Assembly (NCBI GenBank): GCA_963602355.1 | Contig: CAVCIU010000001.1 | Span: 34,071-98,070 of the forward strand | Reading direction: 5' to 3' | Source of the DNA: UBA791 sp963602355 | GTDB taxonomy: Bacteria > Cyanobacteriota > Vampirovibrionia > Gastranaerophilales > Gastranaerophilaceae | DNA length: 64,000 nt | Program-made: the position numbers and the translations under genes | Notes under the pieces: model-generated | What the model was told of the DNA's origin: nothing | Databases searched by the model: none | What the model saw: only the letters and a program-made list of their open reading frames with translations | Shown here: positions 1-8,232 of the stretch, piece after piece | How positions within the stretch are numbered: position 1 is the stretch's first letter | Layout: every line of letters starts with the position of its first letter

Positions 1-87
1 TTATCCTCTGTATGAAAGAGCTTTATAAAAACTTCTACGTTCTAGTCCACTAACTCAAGGTATTCCCGATTTAGATTCAATTGCCAT
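1..87 (-). other. Short SD-preceded reading frame interrupted by an in-frame TGA
   Basis: On the minus strand an ATG at 85-87 follows a good Shine-Dalgarno (AAAGGAG, 97-103) with a 9-nt gap. It reads ten codons (MAIESKSGIP), meets TGA at 55-57, and continues in frame for 17 codons (VSGLERRSFYKALSYRG) to TAA at 1-3. An inverted repeat GTTATAT-N9-ATATAAC lies upstream at 137-159. I do not recognise the peptide. It could be a decayed gene, a leader peptide or chance. Recoding of TGA is not supported by any other gene in the window. Confidence 0.25.
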
Positions 88-136
88 AAACTTAAACTCC
101 TTTCTTTAATGCTCTATACCGAATCCGTACGGTATT

Positions 137-159
137 GTTATATCGTGGTCTAATATAAC
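137..159. promoter_or_regulatory. Inverted repeat GTTATAT-N9-ATATAAC
   Basis: A perfect 7-bp inverted repeat with a 9-bp spacer lies about 50 bp upstream of the small minus-strand reading frame at 1-87. Its size suits a dimeric repressor operator. No regulator is encoded beside it inside the window, so this is inferred from shape only. Confidence 0.25.
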
Positions 160-270
160 GTCATTGGACAATTCAAAGTTATATACATTATATGCCACAT
201 GAATTTTTTTTTATAACGCATGTAAAAATTTTCATTAATATTTCGTTACAATATGTCGAAAAGGTTGAAT

Positions 271-418
271 TTAGTGAGTTGTGAGTAGGATATTTTGTCA
301 TTCCGTGCTCGACACGGAATCTGAGGTTGGTAAATGGATAATGCGTTCGCCGGTAAGATGCTGAAACAAGTTCAGCATGACATAAAAGGTAATGGCTATT
401 CACTAATTTCTATTCACC
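271..418. repeat. Composite palindromic repeat: family A nested inside family B ends
   Basis: Family A runs from about 297 to 384. It starts TGTCATTCCGTG, forms a hairpin (ATTCCGTG/CACGGAAT), and ends with a second hairpin (TGCTGAA/TTCAGCA) and CATGACA. A second copy is at about 50609-50812. Outside it lie family B pieces: TAGTGAGTTGTGAGTAGG at about 272-289 and TATTCACTAATTTCTATTCAC at about 398-418. These resemble the repeats at 42132-42176 and 47851-47918. The layout suggests a small non-autonomous element inserted into another, or a mosaic. It lies just downstream of metX. Confidence 0.6.
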
Positions 419-1510
419 AACAAGGAAGCTTTTTACAACCTTTGTTTGTTTTTCAAATTCCAATAAAAACGCATCATGTCCGGCATTAGATTGAATTTCC
501 AAATACGAAACCTCTTTACCGTTCTTTACCAATGCGTTTACAATCTCTTTAGACTGGCTTGATGGGAACAACCAATCTGATGAAAATGATATTATTAAAA
601 ATTTTGATTGTATATTTTCAAAAGCCTTCTCCAAAGTTCCATACTTTAACGTCAAATCGTAATAATCGCATGCCTTTGTAATATACAAATAACTATTTGC
701 ATCAAATCTATCCACAAAAACTTGTCCTTGATGTTGCAAATAGCTTTCCACCTGAAACTCTACGTTAAAATCAAAATCAAGTTTATCCTTATCCTGCAAG
801 TTTCTTGCAAATTTATTGTGCATAGAATCCTCAGACAAATACGTAATATGTCCTATCATTCTTGCAATAGCTAAGCCCTTTTCAGGCATTTTACCTTCAT
901 AATAATTGCCATGATTAAAATTACTATCAGACAAAATCGCATTTCGACCAACGGCATTAAAAGCAATCGCCTGTGCTGAAAGTCTTGAAGTAGATGCAAT
1001 AACAATAGTTTTCTTAACCATTTCAGGATAAGAAACAGACCATTCAATCGCTTGCATTCCGCCCATTGAGCCACCTGCAACAATCAATTTCTTAACACCC
1101 AAGTAATCAATTAATCTCTTTTGAACCCTCACAGCATCTTCAAACGTAATCACAGGAAAATCTAAACCATAAGGTTTTCCAGTATCAGGATTAGTAGAAT
1201 TTGGTCCAGTCGTTCCGCTACAACCGCCCAACATATTTGAACATACTATAAAATATTTATCACTATCAAAAGCCTTACCACTTCCGACCATATCATTCCA
1301 CCAGCCGGCTTTTGTATCACCCTCGTGATATCCCGCAGCATGTGCATTACCTGTCAAAGCATGTAAAAGCAAAATACAGTTATCTTTGTTCTCATTCAAT
1401 TCGCCATAAGTCTCATACGCAACCTCAAATTCCTTCAAAGTTTTTCCGCAATCAAGTTCTAAAGCTTCATCAAATTTAACTGTCTTTGTCTCTGTGATAA
1501 ATCTATCCAT
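410..1510 (-). CDS. metX: Homoserine O-acetyltransferase (MetX)
   Basis: Transfers an acetyl group from acetyl-CoA to homoserine, the activation step of methionine synthesis in the cytoplasm. It is a 366-residue alpha/beta-hydrolase, the usual length for the family. The nucleophile elbow GGSMGG places the catalytic serine at S148. D312 (in SSDWLFP) and H345 (in NAGHDAF) complete the triad. The ATG has a modest AGGTAA ribosome site. The partner enzyme that uses O-acetylhomoserine is encoded at 46589-47851, so the two steps are not in one operon. A succinyl-specific homologue cannot be fully excluded, but the presence of MetY favours acetyl. The 3' end abuts repeat sequence. Confidence 0.92.
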   Translation of the reverse strand: MDRFITETKTVKFDEALELDCGKTLKEFEVAYETYGELNENKDNCILLLHALTGNAHAAGYHEGDTKAGWWNDMVGSGKAFDSDKYFIVCSNMLGGCSGTTGPNSTNPDTGKPYGLDFPVITFEDAVRVQKRLIDYLGVKKLIVAGGSMGGMQAIEWSVSYPEMVKKTIVIASTSRLSAQAIAFNAVGRNAILSDSNFNHGNYYEGKMPEKGLAIARMIGHITYLSEDSMHNKFARNLQDKDKLDFDFNVEFQVESYLQHQGQVFVDRFDANSYLYITKACDYYDLTLKYGTLEKAFENIQSKFLIISFSSDWLFPSSQSKEIVNALVKNGKEVSYLEIQSNAGHDAFLLEFEKQTKVVKSFLVGE

Positions 1511-1574
1511 AAAAATTACCTTTTTGATTATTTTATCATAATTTTTGTTTTATTCCTAAATAAAATAATTGAAC

Positions 1575-1588
1575 TATAATATATATTG
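1575..1588 (+). promoter_or_regulatory. Leaderless-type -10 box of the SpoIID-like gene
   Basis: TATAAT at 1575-1580 ends 8 nt before the ATG at 1589, and there is no Shine-Dalgarno sequence. Transcription starting about 7 nt after the -10 would begin at or next to the start codon. The same geometry recurs at several other genes in this window. Confidence 0.5.
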
Positions 1589-2461
1589 ATGAAAAAATTA
1601 CTACTAACATTATTTTTCATATTAATTATCCAGAACCCTGTTTTTGCAATAAAAATAGGGCTTCAAACTGGTGTAATTTCAACAAAAGTTGGCGCCTCAA
1701 CTGATGCCAAAATAATTGACGTAAAAACAAACAAAACACTCTATACTCTTGAAGATATGCGAAGTTATGAATTTAAGGCATACAAAAATCTTATAGCCTT
1801 TAAATTCAACAACGATTATTACAACCTTAAAACAAATCAAGTTGCAATAATACCAACCTCTTCAAATGGATTTGTAAATGCAAAAAATCGTTGGTACAGA
1901 GGTGAACTTAGAATTATAAACATAAACGGGAGACTGAATGTAATAAACAAATTAAACATTGAAGACTACATCAGAGGGGTTGTCCCTTGTGAAATGCCGT
2001 CTAGTTGGAACTACGAAGCCCACAAAGCCCAAGCAATCGCCGCCCGAAGTTATGCGCTTGCAAATCTAGGAAAGCGCGCCTCACAAGGTTATGACCTAAA
2101 AGATACTCCAGAAGACCAAGCCTACGGAGGTGCAACAAGTGAAAAAATTAACACAAACCGTGCCGTTAAAGATTCAGAAGGTATCGTTATGATTTATGAC
2201 CTTAAAATTATCCCTGCATACTACTCAGCTTCAGCTGGCGGTCAAACAAAAAATGCAGGTGATGTTTGGACTCGTGATTTACCTTACATAAAATCTGTAC
2301 CTTCTTATGACAACGGCATAAAGAAAAATGGTCATGGTATCGGAATGTCTCAACATGGCGCCAACAACCTTGCTAACAGCGGTTATAATGCATATCAAAT
2401 ACTTCACCATTTCTACAAAAATATAAAATTTGCCCGTATCAAGCAAGACTACTACAAATAG
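1589..2461 (+). CDS. SpoIID/LytB-domain protein, peptidoglycan-acting, secreted
   Basis: This 290-residue protein has an N-terminal signal peptide (MKKLLLTLFFILII, cleaved near FA-IK) and is therefore exported to the wall. The SpoIID signature fills the C-terminal two thirds: IEDYIRGVVPCEMP, then AHKAQAIAARSYAL, then YYSASAGGQT, and a final GHGIGMSQHGAN segment. SpoIID is a lytic transglycosylase of the sporulation engulfment machinery; cyanobacterial and other non-spore-forming relatives act in wall remodelling. I chose the ATG at 1589 over the TTG at 1586 because the -10 box at 1575-1580 would put transcription start at it. No sporulation genes are nearby, so a role in spores is unlikely. 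Confidence 0.85.
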   Translation: MKKLLLTLFFILIIQNPVFAIKIGLQTGVISTKVGASTDAKIIDVKTNKTLYTLEDMRSYEFKAYKNLIAFKFNNDYYNLKTNQVAIIPTSSNGFVNAKNRWYRGELRIININGRLNVINKLNIEDYIRGVVPCEMPSSWNYEAHKAQAIAARSYALANLGKRASQGYDLKDTPEDQAYGGATSEKINTNRAVKDSEGIVMIYDLKIIPAYYSASAGGQTKNAGDVWTRDLPYIKSVPSYDNGIKKNGHGIGMSQHGANNLANSGYNAYQILHHFYKNIKFARIKQDYYK

Positions 2462-2511
2462 TAGCATTCTTAAACTTTTTTAACATTTTCATGTTTTTTT
2501 GAAAAAAATAC

Positions 2512-2539
2512 TTGCAAATCAAATAGGAATGACTATAAT
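2512..2539 (+). promoter_or_regulatory. Promoter of the HU gene
   Basis: TTGCAA at 2512-2517 and TATAAT at 2534-2539 are separated by 16 bp, a near-consensus housekeeping promoter. The predicted leader to the HU start codon is a little over 110 nt. It contains a small perfect hairpin (ATAGCT-CTC-AGCTAT) around 2574-2588. Confidence 0.65.
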
Positions 2540-2657
2540 AAATTTATACATGACACAGAACACAGATTTTATATAGCTCTCAGCTATGTCTTATCTAAAA
2601 AATTACAAATTCATTCAATTTGGGGTGTCAGTTGTTCAATTACATAAGGAGGAAAAA

Positions 2658-2930
2658 ATGAACAAAGAAGAATTAGTAAAAGAAGTTGCAAAAAAATCTA
2701 AATTATCACAAAAAGCAGTTGCAGACGTATTAGCTGCTACTTTAGAAACAGTTGAAAAAACAGTTGCTAAAGGTAAAAAAGTTACTTTAGTTGGTTTCGG
2801 TACTTTCGAACCTCGCAAAAGAGCTGCTAGAATGGGTAGAAACCCACAAACTGGTAAAGAATTAAAAATCGAAGCTAAAACTGTACCAGCTTTCTCAGCA
2901 GGTAAAAAATTCAAAGAATTAGTAAAATAG
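2658..2930 (+). CDS. hup: HU-family DNA-binding protein
   Basis: A 90-residue histone-like protein that bends and compacts DNA as a dimer. The sequence is typical of HU over its whole length: MNKEELVKEVA at the start, the GFGTFEPRKRAAR turn and arm, the NPQTGKE tip, and the closing AGKKFKELVK. The start is the ATG at 2658, because it sits 6 nt behind a very strong AAGGAGG. A longer in-frame reading from 2586 lacks any such site and any similarity to HU. Codon choice is strongly biased (GCT, GTT, TTA, GAA), as in the other highly expressed genes here. It is monocistronic, with its own promoter and terminator. HU and IHF cannot be distinguished with certainty, but HU is more likely. Confidence 0.95.
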   Translation: MNKEELVKEVAKKSKLSQKAVADVLAATLETVEKTVAKGKKVTLVGFGTFEPRKRAARMGRNPQTGKELKIEAKTVPAFSAGKKFKELVK

Positions 2931-3002
2931 TTCTTTAAAAGCTTTAAAAAGACCCAATGTCTTATGCTTTTAGCTTTATCATTGAGTCTTAAAACAATTC
3001 TT

Positions 3003-3033
3003 AGACCTCTGAAATTTCAGAGGTCTTTTTTTA
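3003..3033 (+). terminator. Rho-independent terminator after HU
   Basis: The 24-base perfect palindrome AGACCTCTGAAA/TTTCAGAGGTCT at 3003-3026 runs into a T-tract on the plus strand. A weaker hairpin with arms AAGACCCAATG and CATTGAGTCTT precedes it at about 2948-2990. The T-tract overlaps the stop codon of the convergent rsmD gene. Confidence 0.85.
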
Positions 3034-3537
3034 TGCTTTCGTTAAAAATGTCAAAAGTTTATCGCCATATTTTTTTTGTTTTAGTAAGTTAAAACCGTTT
3101 ATTTCAACATCTTCTGGGTGTTCAACTACGCAAATATGAAAATCTGGAACAATATCCAAAGTTTTTTCATAAACCCCTGCATAATAAGGTGGGTCAATAT
3201 AAACAACATCAAAAAACTTATCTGTTTTGAATTTTAGAGTATCCATATTATACAAATCAGGTTTAACACCTAACATTTGATAATTCTTTATAATAATCTG
3301 TGCAATTCGTCTATCTTTTTCAATAACAGTAGCTGATTTAAACCCTCTTGAAATAGCTTCCAAGCCCATTACACCAGAACCACCGTACATATCAAGAAAA
3401 GTAGCTTCTTCAAAATCAACATAAGATTGAAGAACATTAAAAACCGCCATTCTAACCTTCGACAAGGTTGGTCGAACCAAGTCCGTTTCAGGCGCTATAA
3501 TCTTTTGTCCTTTAAATTTTCCTGCAGTAATATTCAT
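3031..3537 (-). CDS. rsmD: 16S rRNA (guanine-966-N2)-methyltransferase RsmD
   Basis: Methylates G966 of 16S rRNA during 30S assembly, using S-adenosylmethionine. The 168-residue protein has the usual RsmD plan. An N-terminal segment with RPTLSKVRMAVFNVL is followed by the SAM-binding motif LDMYGGSGVMGLEAISRG and the catalytic motif DPPY (in VVYIDPPYYAG). The length is slightly below the usual 180-200 residues, with the shortening at the C-terminus. Its start codon overlaps the stop of xerD by one base (TAATG), so translation is probably coupled and it ends the xerC-xerD-rsmD block. Confidence 0.9.
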   Translation of the reverse strand: MNITAGKFKGQKIIAPETDLVRPTLSKVRMAVFNVLQSYVDFEEATFLDMYGGSGVMGLEAISRGFKSATVIEKDRRIAQIIIKNYQMLGVKPDLYNMDTLKFKTDKFFDVVYIDPPYYAGVYEKTLDIVPDFHICVVEHPEDVEINGFNLLKQKKYGDKLLTFLTKA

Positions 3538-4409
3538 TATCCAGCTCCGTTTATCGCAAAGTAAACATCTTTCAAACGTTTTTTACTAATATGAGTATAC
3601 AATTGTGTTGTAGAAACATCGCTATGACCTAAAAGTTCTTGCACAACTCTCAAGTCTGCGCCATTTTCTAGTAAATGTGTTGCAAAGCTATGTCTCATCG
3701 TGTGTGGAGAAATGTTTTTATGAAATTTTTCTCCTAACTTATGGATAAAATTATAAATATCTTGTCTTGTAACAAATCGACCTTGATTATTTATCAAGAA
3801 ATTTTTTGTATCAATTCTGAATTTCTTCAAGATAAAATCTCTTATTTTCAAATAATCCTCAATTGCATTTGCAGAAACATTATTAAAAGGAACAATTCTT
3901 TCCTTTGACCCTTTACCTCTTGCAACAAGATATTTTTGGCTCAAATCAAAGCTATTAGTCTTTAAGTCAACAAGTTCACTCACGCGAAGACCTGAGCCGT
4001 AAAGAAGTTCAAGTTCAACTCTTTCAAGCGGATTTAAGTCCTCTGCAAGCATTTTTTTTATATCTTCAACAGATACAACCTTTGGCAATCTTTGCGGAAG
4101 TTTTGGCATTTCAATTGTATCTATTGGATTTGAAGTTATTTTTTCATTTGCGCTCAACCATCTATAATAACCCCTCAGTGAAGCAATTTTTCTTGAAATG
4201 CTCGTTGGATTATAATGATTTTCATGCAAATCTCGCAAATAGGCATTCACAATCAATCTAGAAATATTTTTTTCATCAACTGAAAATTTTGCAAGACAAA
4301 ATTCTATAAACGTTTCTAAATCACGTCTATAAGCATCTATCGTATTTTGTGAAAGACCTCTTTCTACATCAAGAAAGTCCAAATATTCTGATAAATCTTG
4401 AATACTCAT
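3537..4409 (-). CDS. xerD: Tyrosine recombinase XerC/XerD type (second of a tandem pair)
   Basis: A site-specific tyrosine recombinase that resolves chromosome dimers at dif. The N-terminal SAM-like core-binding domain (SIQDLSEYLDFLDVERGLS) is followed by the catalytic domain. The active-site residues are present: Arg in YGSGLRVSEL, HTMRH for His and Arg, GHSDVSTTQ for the second His region, and the Tyr in QLYTHIS. Length is about 290 residues, as usual. I use the ATG at 4409 rather than the TTG at 4433, because TATAAT at 4416-4421 would start transcription at 4409. The neighbour at 4463-5386 is a paralogue, so the pair probably forms the XerCD heterotetramer. Which one is XerC and which XerD is uncertain. 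Confidence 0.85.
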   Translation of the reverse strand: MSIQDLSEYLDFLDVERGLSQNTIDAYRRDLETFIEFCLAKFSVDEKNISRLIVNAYLRDLHENHYNPTSISRKIASLRGYYRWLSANEKITSNPIDTIEMPKLPQRLPKVVSVEDIKKMLAEDLNPLERVELELLYGSGLRVSELVDLKTNSFDLSQKYLVARGKGSKERIVPFNNVSANAIEDYLKIRDFILKKFRIDTKNFLINNQGRFVTRQDIYNFIHKLGEKFHKNISPHTMRHSFATHLLENGADLRVVQELLGHSDVSTTQLYTHISKKRLKDVYFAINGAG

Positions 4410-4421
4410 ACCTAGATTATA
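4410..4421 (-). promoter_or_regulatory. Leaderless-type -10 box of xerD
   Basis: On the minus strand TATAAT (4416-4421) ends 6 nt before the ATG at 4409. This supports an internal promoter within the xerC-xerD-rsmD block and a leaderless transcript. Confidence 0.4.
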
Positions 4422-4462
4422 ATATTTTTTCAAATTAAATTAATAATATAAATAGCTGAAAT

Positions 4463-5386
4463 TTATAAATTATCTCGTGGGTGAGAAGCTTCGTAAACAT
4501 CTTGCAAGTGTTTTGTACTGATATGAGTGTAAATTTGTGTATTAGAAATACTAGCATGTCCCAAAAGCTCCTGCACAACCCTCAAGTCAGCGCCATTTTC
4601 TATCAATTTTGTCGCAAAACTATGTCTAAACATGTGAGGTGTAACCTTTTTCGGCAGTTGAATATTTTCAACAACATCTTTAATAGCATTTCTAACAGTT
4701 TTGTTTTGAAGTCTATAACCAGTATTATTAATAAAAACAGGTGTACTTTCAGTTATTTCTTCCAATTTAAAACCTTTTGCAACAATCAAAGGTCTGGCAT
4801 TTTCAATATATCTTTGCAAATAAGTTTTTGCCCTATCCGTAACAAGCACAATTCTTTCCTTTGCACCTTTACCAAAAACTCTAATCTCGTTATTTTCAAG
4901 ATTTAAGTCGCCAAAATTAAGCCCGCTCAATTCGCTAATACGCATGCCAGTTGCCCAAAGAAGTTCTAAAATAGCTTTGTTACGATAACCAGCAGGAGTG
5001 TCCATTTTAACATTGTTTAAAATCTTTTCCATTTCTTGTGGAGTCAAAAATTTTGGCAAAGACTTTGGTCGTTTTGGAGAATTCAAGTTTGCAGCAGGAT
5101 TAATCTCCATAACTTTTTCTCTATATAAAAATTTATAAAAAGTTCTGACAGATGCCAATTTTCTAGCAACGGTAGTCTTTTTGTAATCAAACTTTTGTAT
5201 AAAATAAAGATATTCTCTCAATTTTGTATAATTAACAGACGTACATGGAATATCCTTCAACCAAATCAAAAACGTCAACAAATCAGACGTATATGCCTTT
5301 AGAGTATGTTCAGAAAAGTTCTTCTCAACAATCAAATATGTTTTAAACATTTCAAGATATTGTTTTGATGAATCTAAAAGTGCCAT
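4463..5386 (-). CDS. xerC: Tyrosine recombinase XerC/XerD type (first of a tandem pair)
   Basis: A 307-residue tyrosine recombinase, paralogous to the product of the gene 54 bp downstream. The core-binding domain (YLEMFKTYLIVEKNFSEHTLKAY) and the catalytic domain are intact. Catalytic residues lie in ATGMRISELSG, HMFRHSFATKL, GHASISNTQ and the tyrosine of IYTHIS. Dimer resolution is the expected role, with FtsK providing control. An integron or phage integrase is less likely because both copies are standard length, sit beside rsmD and have no flanking mobile DNA. Translation starts behind a GAGGGG site. A -10 TATAAT lies at 5418-5423, leaving a leader of about 25 nt. Confidence 0.85.
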   Translation of the reverse strand: MALLDSSKQYLEMFKTYLIVEKNFSEHTLKAYTSDLLTFLIWLKDIPCTSVNYTKLREYLYFIQKFDYKKTTVARKLASVRTFYKFLYREKVMEINPAANLNSPKRPKSLPKFLTPQEMEKILNNVKMDTPAGYRNKAILELLWATGMRISELSGLNFGDLNLENNEIRVFGKGAKERIVLVTDRAKTYLQRYIENARPLIVAKGFKLEEITESTPVFINNTGYRLQNKTVRNAIKDVVENIQLPKKVTPHMFRHSFATKLIENGADLRVVQELLGHASISNTQIYTHISTKHLQDVYEASHPRDNL

Positions 5387-5479
5387 AGCCCCTCTATGTT
5401 GATTTTTTCACGTTGTTATTATACAATATTTACAATATTTTGAAAAAACTTTTACAAAAAATAACGGAAGAAATTTAGT

Positions 5480-7324
5480 ATGAAAAATAAGATTATATTA
5501 ACACTAGCAACTGCGCTATTAGTATGCAATACAGCTAATTCAGCACCAGCACCCGCACAAAAAACAACTGCTACAAAACCTGCACCAAAAATGGAGGTTA
5601 AGGTTGAAAGCAATACTTACAGTCCAAACTCATCTGTAATAAAAATGCTTGAATATGGCAACAATGCTAATGCTGAGGCAAAAATTAATTCATTACTAAA
5701 ATCTAATCCAAACGATATTAATGCAAGAAGTTTGCAAATCATTTTAAAAGTTAAGAAAAAAAGCTTAGACTCTGCACAAGCAGATATAAACAAATACATG
5801 AAAACAGCACCTCAAAATGCTAACTTACACTATGCACAAGGTTTATTATATTTAGCAAGATTAAATTCTTCTAACATGGATTACCAAGCAAACAAAGCTG
5901 AGCTTATTAATTCTGCAAAAGAACAATTCACACTTGCAACTCTTTTAGACCAAAAACATTTTGCAGCATATAACGCACTTGGTCTATGTGAATTAAAATT
6001 AAACAACCTTGACAAAGCAAAAGAAATGTTCTTAAAATCAATCTCTATTGATTCACAATTTGCAACTGCACTAGACAATTTAGGGACAGTTGATTATTTG
6101 AACAATGATTTAAACGAGGCTGAGTTAAAATTCAAAAAATCAGTTAAACTAAACCCTCGTAATGCTTCAGCATACTTCCATTTAGCACAATTAGCTAACA
6201 AAAGACAAGATTATTCTCAAGCACTAACATACTTGAATAATGCTCAGTGTATAAACTCAAACTCTTCATCAATTTTCAACTTATTTGGTGAAATTTACAG
6301 AAATCAAGGCAACGAAGCAGCTGCAATTCAAGCATTCAAAAAAGCAAGCGCCATTGCACCAGAAAATATTCAACCTTATTTAAACTTAGCAGAAATCTAT
6401 GAAAGACGTTCTGATAGCGAATTTGCAATCGAACAACTAAAAACAGTTTCTGTAACTAACCCAAACCTTTATGATGCAAAATTAAAAATTGCAGACATAA
6501 GTTATTCAGCTGGTAAATATGACCAAGCTTTAAAATATTACACATCTCTTATCGGTGTAAAAAAATACAACGAAGAAGCTCTAAAAGGTGTTTCTAACAC
6601 ATATTTTGAACTAGCAAAAGTTGTATCTTCAAAAAACATAATCGGTTCAACTCAAAACTTCACAAAAGCTTTAGATAACGTAAATAAAGCTATTGCAGCT
6701 AATCCAAGAGATTTAGAATTGTATTTAGCAAAAATCAAATTGATGAACGTATCTAATCAAAAATACAATCAAAAAGAATTGTTATCACAACTTGTTAGCT
6801 TCCCAGTAAAAAACACTAACGATATGGTAACTAAAGGTGAAGCATATTTTGTACTAGATGATATTCAACACTCAAATGAAATGTTTGACCTAGCTGTGAA
6901 CAATACAAAAACTTTAAAAGATGATTTGTATTTAGGCGAAATCCTAACTTACCACAAACACTACGCACCAGCTAAACAAGCATTGAGAAAAGCTTTATCA
7001 AAAGATGCAGATAATAAAATTGCTCTAAGTAACTTTGAATACATCTTAAAAACAGAAAACCGTTCAAATGCTATTTTAAAAGATGCTAACGTATTTTTTG
7101 AAAAGAAAAATTATATCTTAGCTAGAGAATATGCAATCAGAGCATTAAACTTCAACCCTTCAAACGTTGATGCTTTATTACTTTTAGCAAAAGCTAGTGA
7201 AAAGGATAAAAATTACTACAATGCTATTTATAATTACCAAAAATATTTAGCATATCCTCATAAAAAATTTGAAGTTAGAAAAATAAATAGAAAAATCAAA
7301 AAATTAGAAAAAAAATTAAGATAA
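5480..7324 (+). CDS. Secreted TPR-repeat protein
   Basis: A 614-residue protein with an N-terminal signal peptide (MKNKIILTLATALLVCNTANS) and then a Pro/Ala/Thr-rich linker (APAPAQKTTATKPAPK). From about residue 60 to the end it consists of tetratricopeptide repeats. Typical motifs are AYNALGLCELKLNNLDKAKEM, ALDNLGTVDYLNNDLNEAE and AYFHLAQLANKRQDYSQAL. TPR arrays are protein-binding scaffolds, and the signal peptide places this one in the periplasm or envelope. The C-terminus is very basic (RKINRKIKKLEKKLR). A GGAAG ribosome site precedes the ATG. It is followed after 4 bp by engB, so the two are probably co-transcribed. The binding partner is unknown. Confidence 0.8.
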   Translation: MKNKIILTLATALLVCNTANSAPAPAQKTTATKPAPKMEVKVESNTYSPNSSVIKMLEYGNNANAEAKINSLLKSNPNDINARSLQIILKVKKKSLDSAQADINKYMKTAPQNANLHYAQGLLYLARLNSSNMDYQANKAELINSAKEQFTLATLLDQKHFAAYNALGLCELKLNNLDKAKEMFLKSISIDSQFATALDNLGTVDYLNNDLNEAELKFKKSVKLNPRNASAYFHLAQLANKRQDYSQALTYLNNAQCINSNSSSIFNLFGEIYRNQGNEAAAIQAFKKASAIAPENIQPYLNLAEIYERRSDSEFAIEQLKTVSVTNPNLYDAKLKIADISYSAGKYDQALKYYTSLIGVKKYNEEALKGVSNTYFELAKVVSSKNIIGSTQNFTKALDNVNKAIAANPRDLELYLAKIKLMNVSNQKYNQKELLSQLVSFPVKNTNDMVTKGEAYFVLDDIQHSNEMFDLAVNNTKTLKDDLYLGEILTYHKHYAPAKQALRKALSKDADNKIALSNFEYILKTENRSNAILKDANVFFEKKNYILAREYAIRALNFNPSNVDALLLLAKASEKDKNYYNAIYNYQKYLAYPHKKFEVRKINRKIKKLEKKLR

Positions 7325-7328
7325 TAAA

Positions 7329-7922
7329 ATGAAAAAATCATTAGACGGCAAATTTTTAATAAGTGCAGCAAAACTATCTCAATGTCCAGATTATGGCTTA
7401 CCAGAGATAGCTTTGATTGGTCGTTCAAATGTCGGTAAATCATCATTTATCAACGGACTTGCAAACAATAAAAAACTTGCTAAAACCTCTAACACTCCTG
7501 GTAAAACAAGACTTATAAACTTTTTTAATTTTTCAAACAAGTTTATCATAACTGACCTTCCTGGATACGGTTATGCAAGGGTTTCTCAAGGCATGAAAGA
7601 TGATTGGCAAAAGAACCTTGAACAATATTTATTAAAAAGAGAACAAATCGTTAAGCTTGTTCAATTCGTTGATGCACGTCATGAAATTCAAAAAAATGAT
7701 TATCAAATGCGTGAATGGATTAATCATCACGGACTTAATACAGTAACTGTTTTATCAAAAGTTGACCTTGTTAAACAAAATGATTTGAATAAAAGAATAC
7801 AAGAAGTTAAAAAGAATTTTGGACCAGAAGTTCTACTATTTACAGCCAAAAACAATAGATACAACGAAGAAGTTATCAAATACATCTTCGACAATATCCT
7901 CTATTTAGATGATGAAAATTAA
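7329..7922 (+). CDS. engB: Ribosome biogenesis GTP-binding protein EngB (YsxC/YihA)
   Basis: An essential GTPase for 50S subunit assembly in the cytoplasm. The 197-residue protein has G1 GRSNVGKS (31-38), the NTPGKT switch region (55-60), G3 DLPG (76-79) and G4 SKVD (143-146), in the order typical of the TrmE-Era-EngA-EngB family. The DLPGYGYA signature after G3 is specific to EngB. G4 has Ser where Thr or Asn is usual, a conservative change. It starts 4 bp after the TPR gene, with no evident Shine-Dalgarno, so it may depend on translation from upstream. Confidence 0.93.
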   Translation: MKKSLDGKFLISAAKLSQCPDYGLPEIALIGRSNVGKSSFINGLANNKKLAKTSNTPGKTRLINFFNFSNKFIITDLPGYGYARVSQGMKDDWQKNLEQYLLKREQIVKLVQFVDARHEIQKNDYQMREWINHHGLNTVTVLSKVDLVKQNDLNKRIQEVKKNFGPEVLLFTAKNNRYNEEVIKYIFDNILYLDDEN

Positions 7923-7983
7923 TATACCCATCTGTTAAACTGATATTATAAAAGATTAGGATATCTTTAGGGGGAAAGTATCA

Positions 7984-8220
7984 ATGGCTTTAAGTATCAG
8001 TAATCCAATAATTAGAACTAATGAAGATTTTTATCCGCAAAATAACGGTGAAATTTCTGATTCTTTAACTCAAAATTGGACAGAACAAGCAATTGAATGT
8101 TACAACTTAAAATGTGATTGCTCTCAATGCTCACTTTCTGCTGGACAATATTCATTTGTTTGCCAAATGCCAAAAGTTATTAAATTATTGGTTAAATTAA
8201 TCGGCACACCAAACGAATAA
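7984..8220 (+). CDS. Small cysteine-containing protein, function unknown
   Basis: A 78-residue protein behind a good ribosome site (AGGGGGAAAG). It contains a cysteine cluster CDCSQCSLSAGQYSFVC (C-x-C-x2-C-x9-C), followed by an amphipathic segment PKVIKLLVKLIG. The spacing could bind zinc or an Fe-S cluster, but I do not recognise a family. The gene has its own upstream AT-rich promoter-like region (TATTAT near 7944) and ends 13 bp before the convergent flavoprotein gene. The strong ribosome site and clean boundaries make it a probable real gene. Any role in redox or metal binding is inference from the cysteines alone. Confidence 0.6.
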   Translation: MALSISNPIIRTNEDFYPQNNGEISDSLTQNWTEQAIECYNLKCDCSQCSLSAGQYSFVCQMPKVIKLLVKLIGTPNE

Positions 8221-8232
8221 GCTTTTTAAATT

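Noticed and set aside
1..120. UGA recoding (Trp, Gly or Sec) at 55-57
   Set aside because: All other genes use TGA nowhere internally and read normally in the standard code, and no SECIS-like hairpin follows the codon.
188..403. 71-residue minus-strand reading frame with CHAELVSAS
   Set aside because: It is the chance translation of repeat family A plus AT-rich flank. There is no ribosome site, and the reading follows the palindrome rather than a protein fold.
2586..2657. N-terminal extension of HU
   Set aside because: The extra 24 residues do not resemble HU, and the strong AAGGAGG site serves the ATG at 2658.
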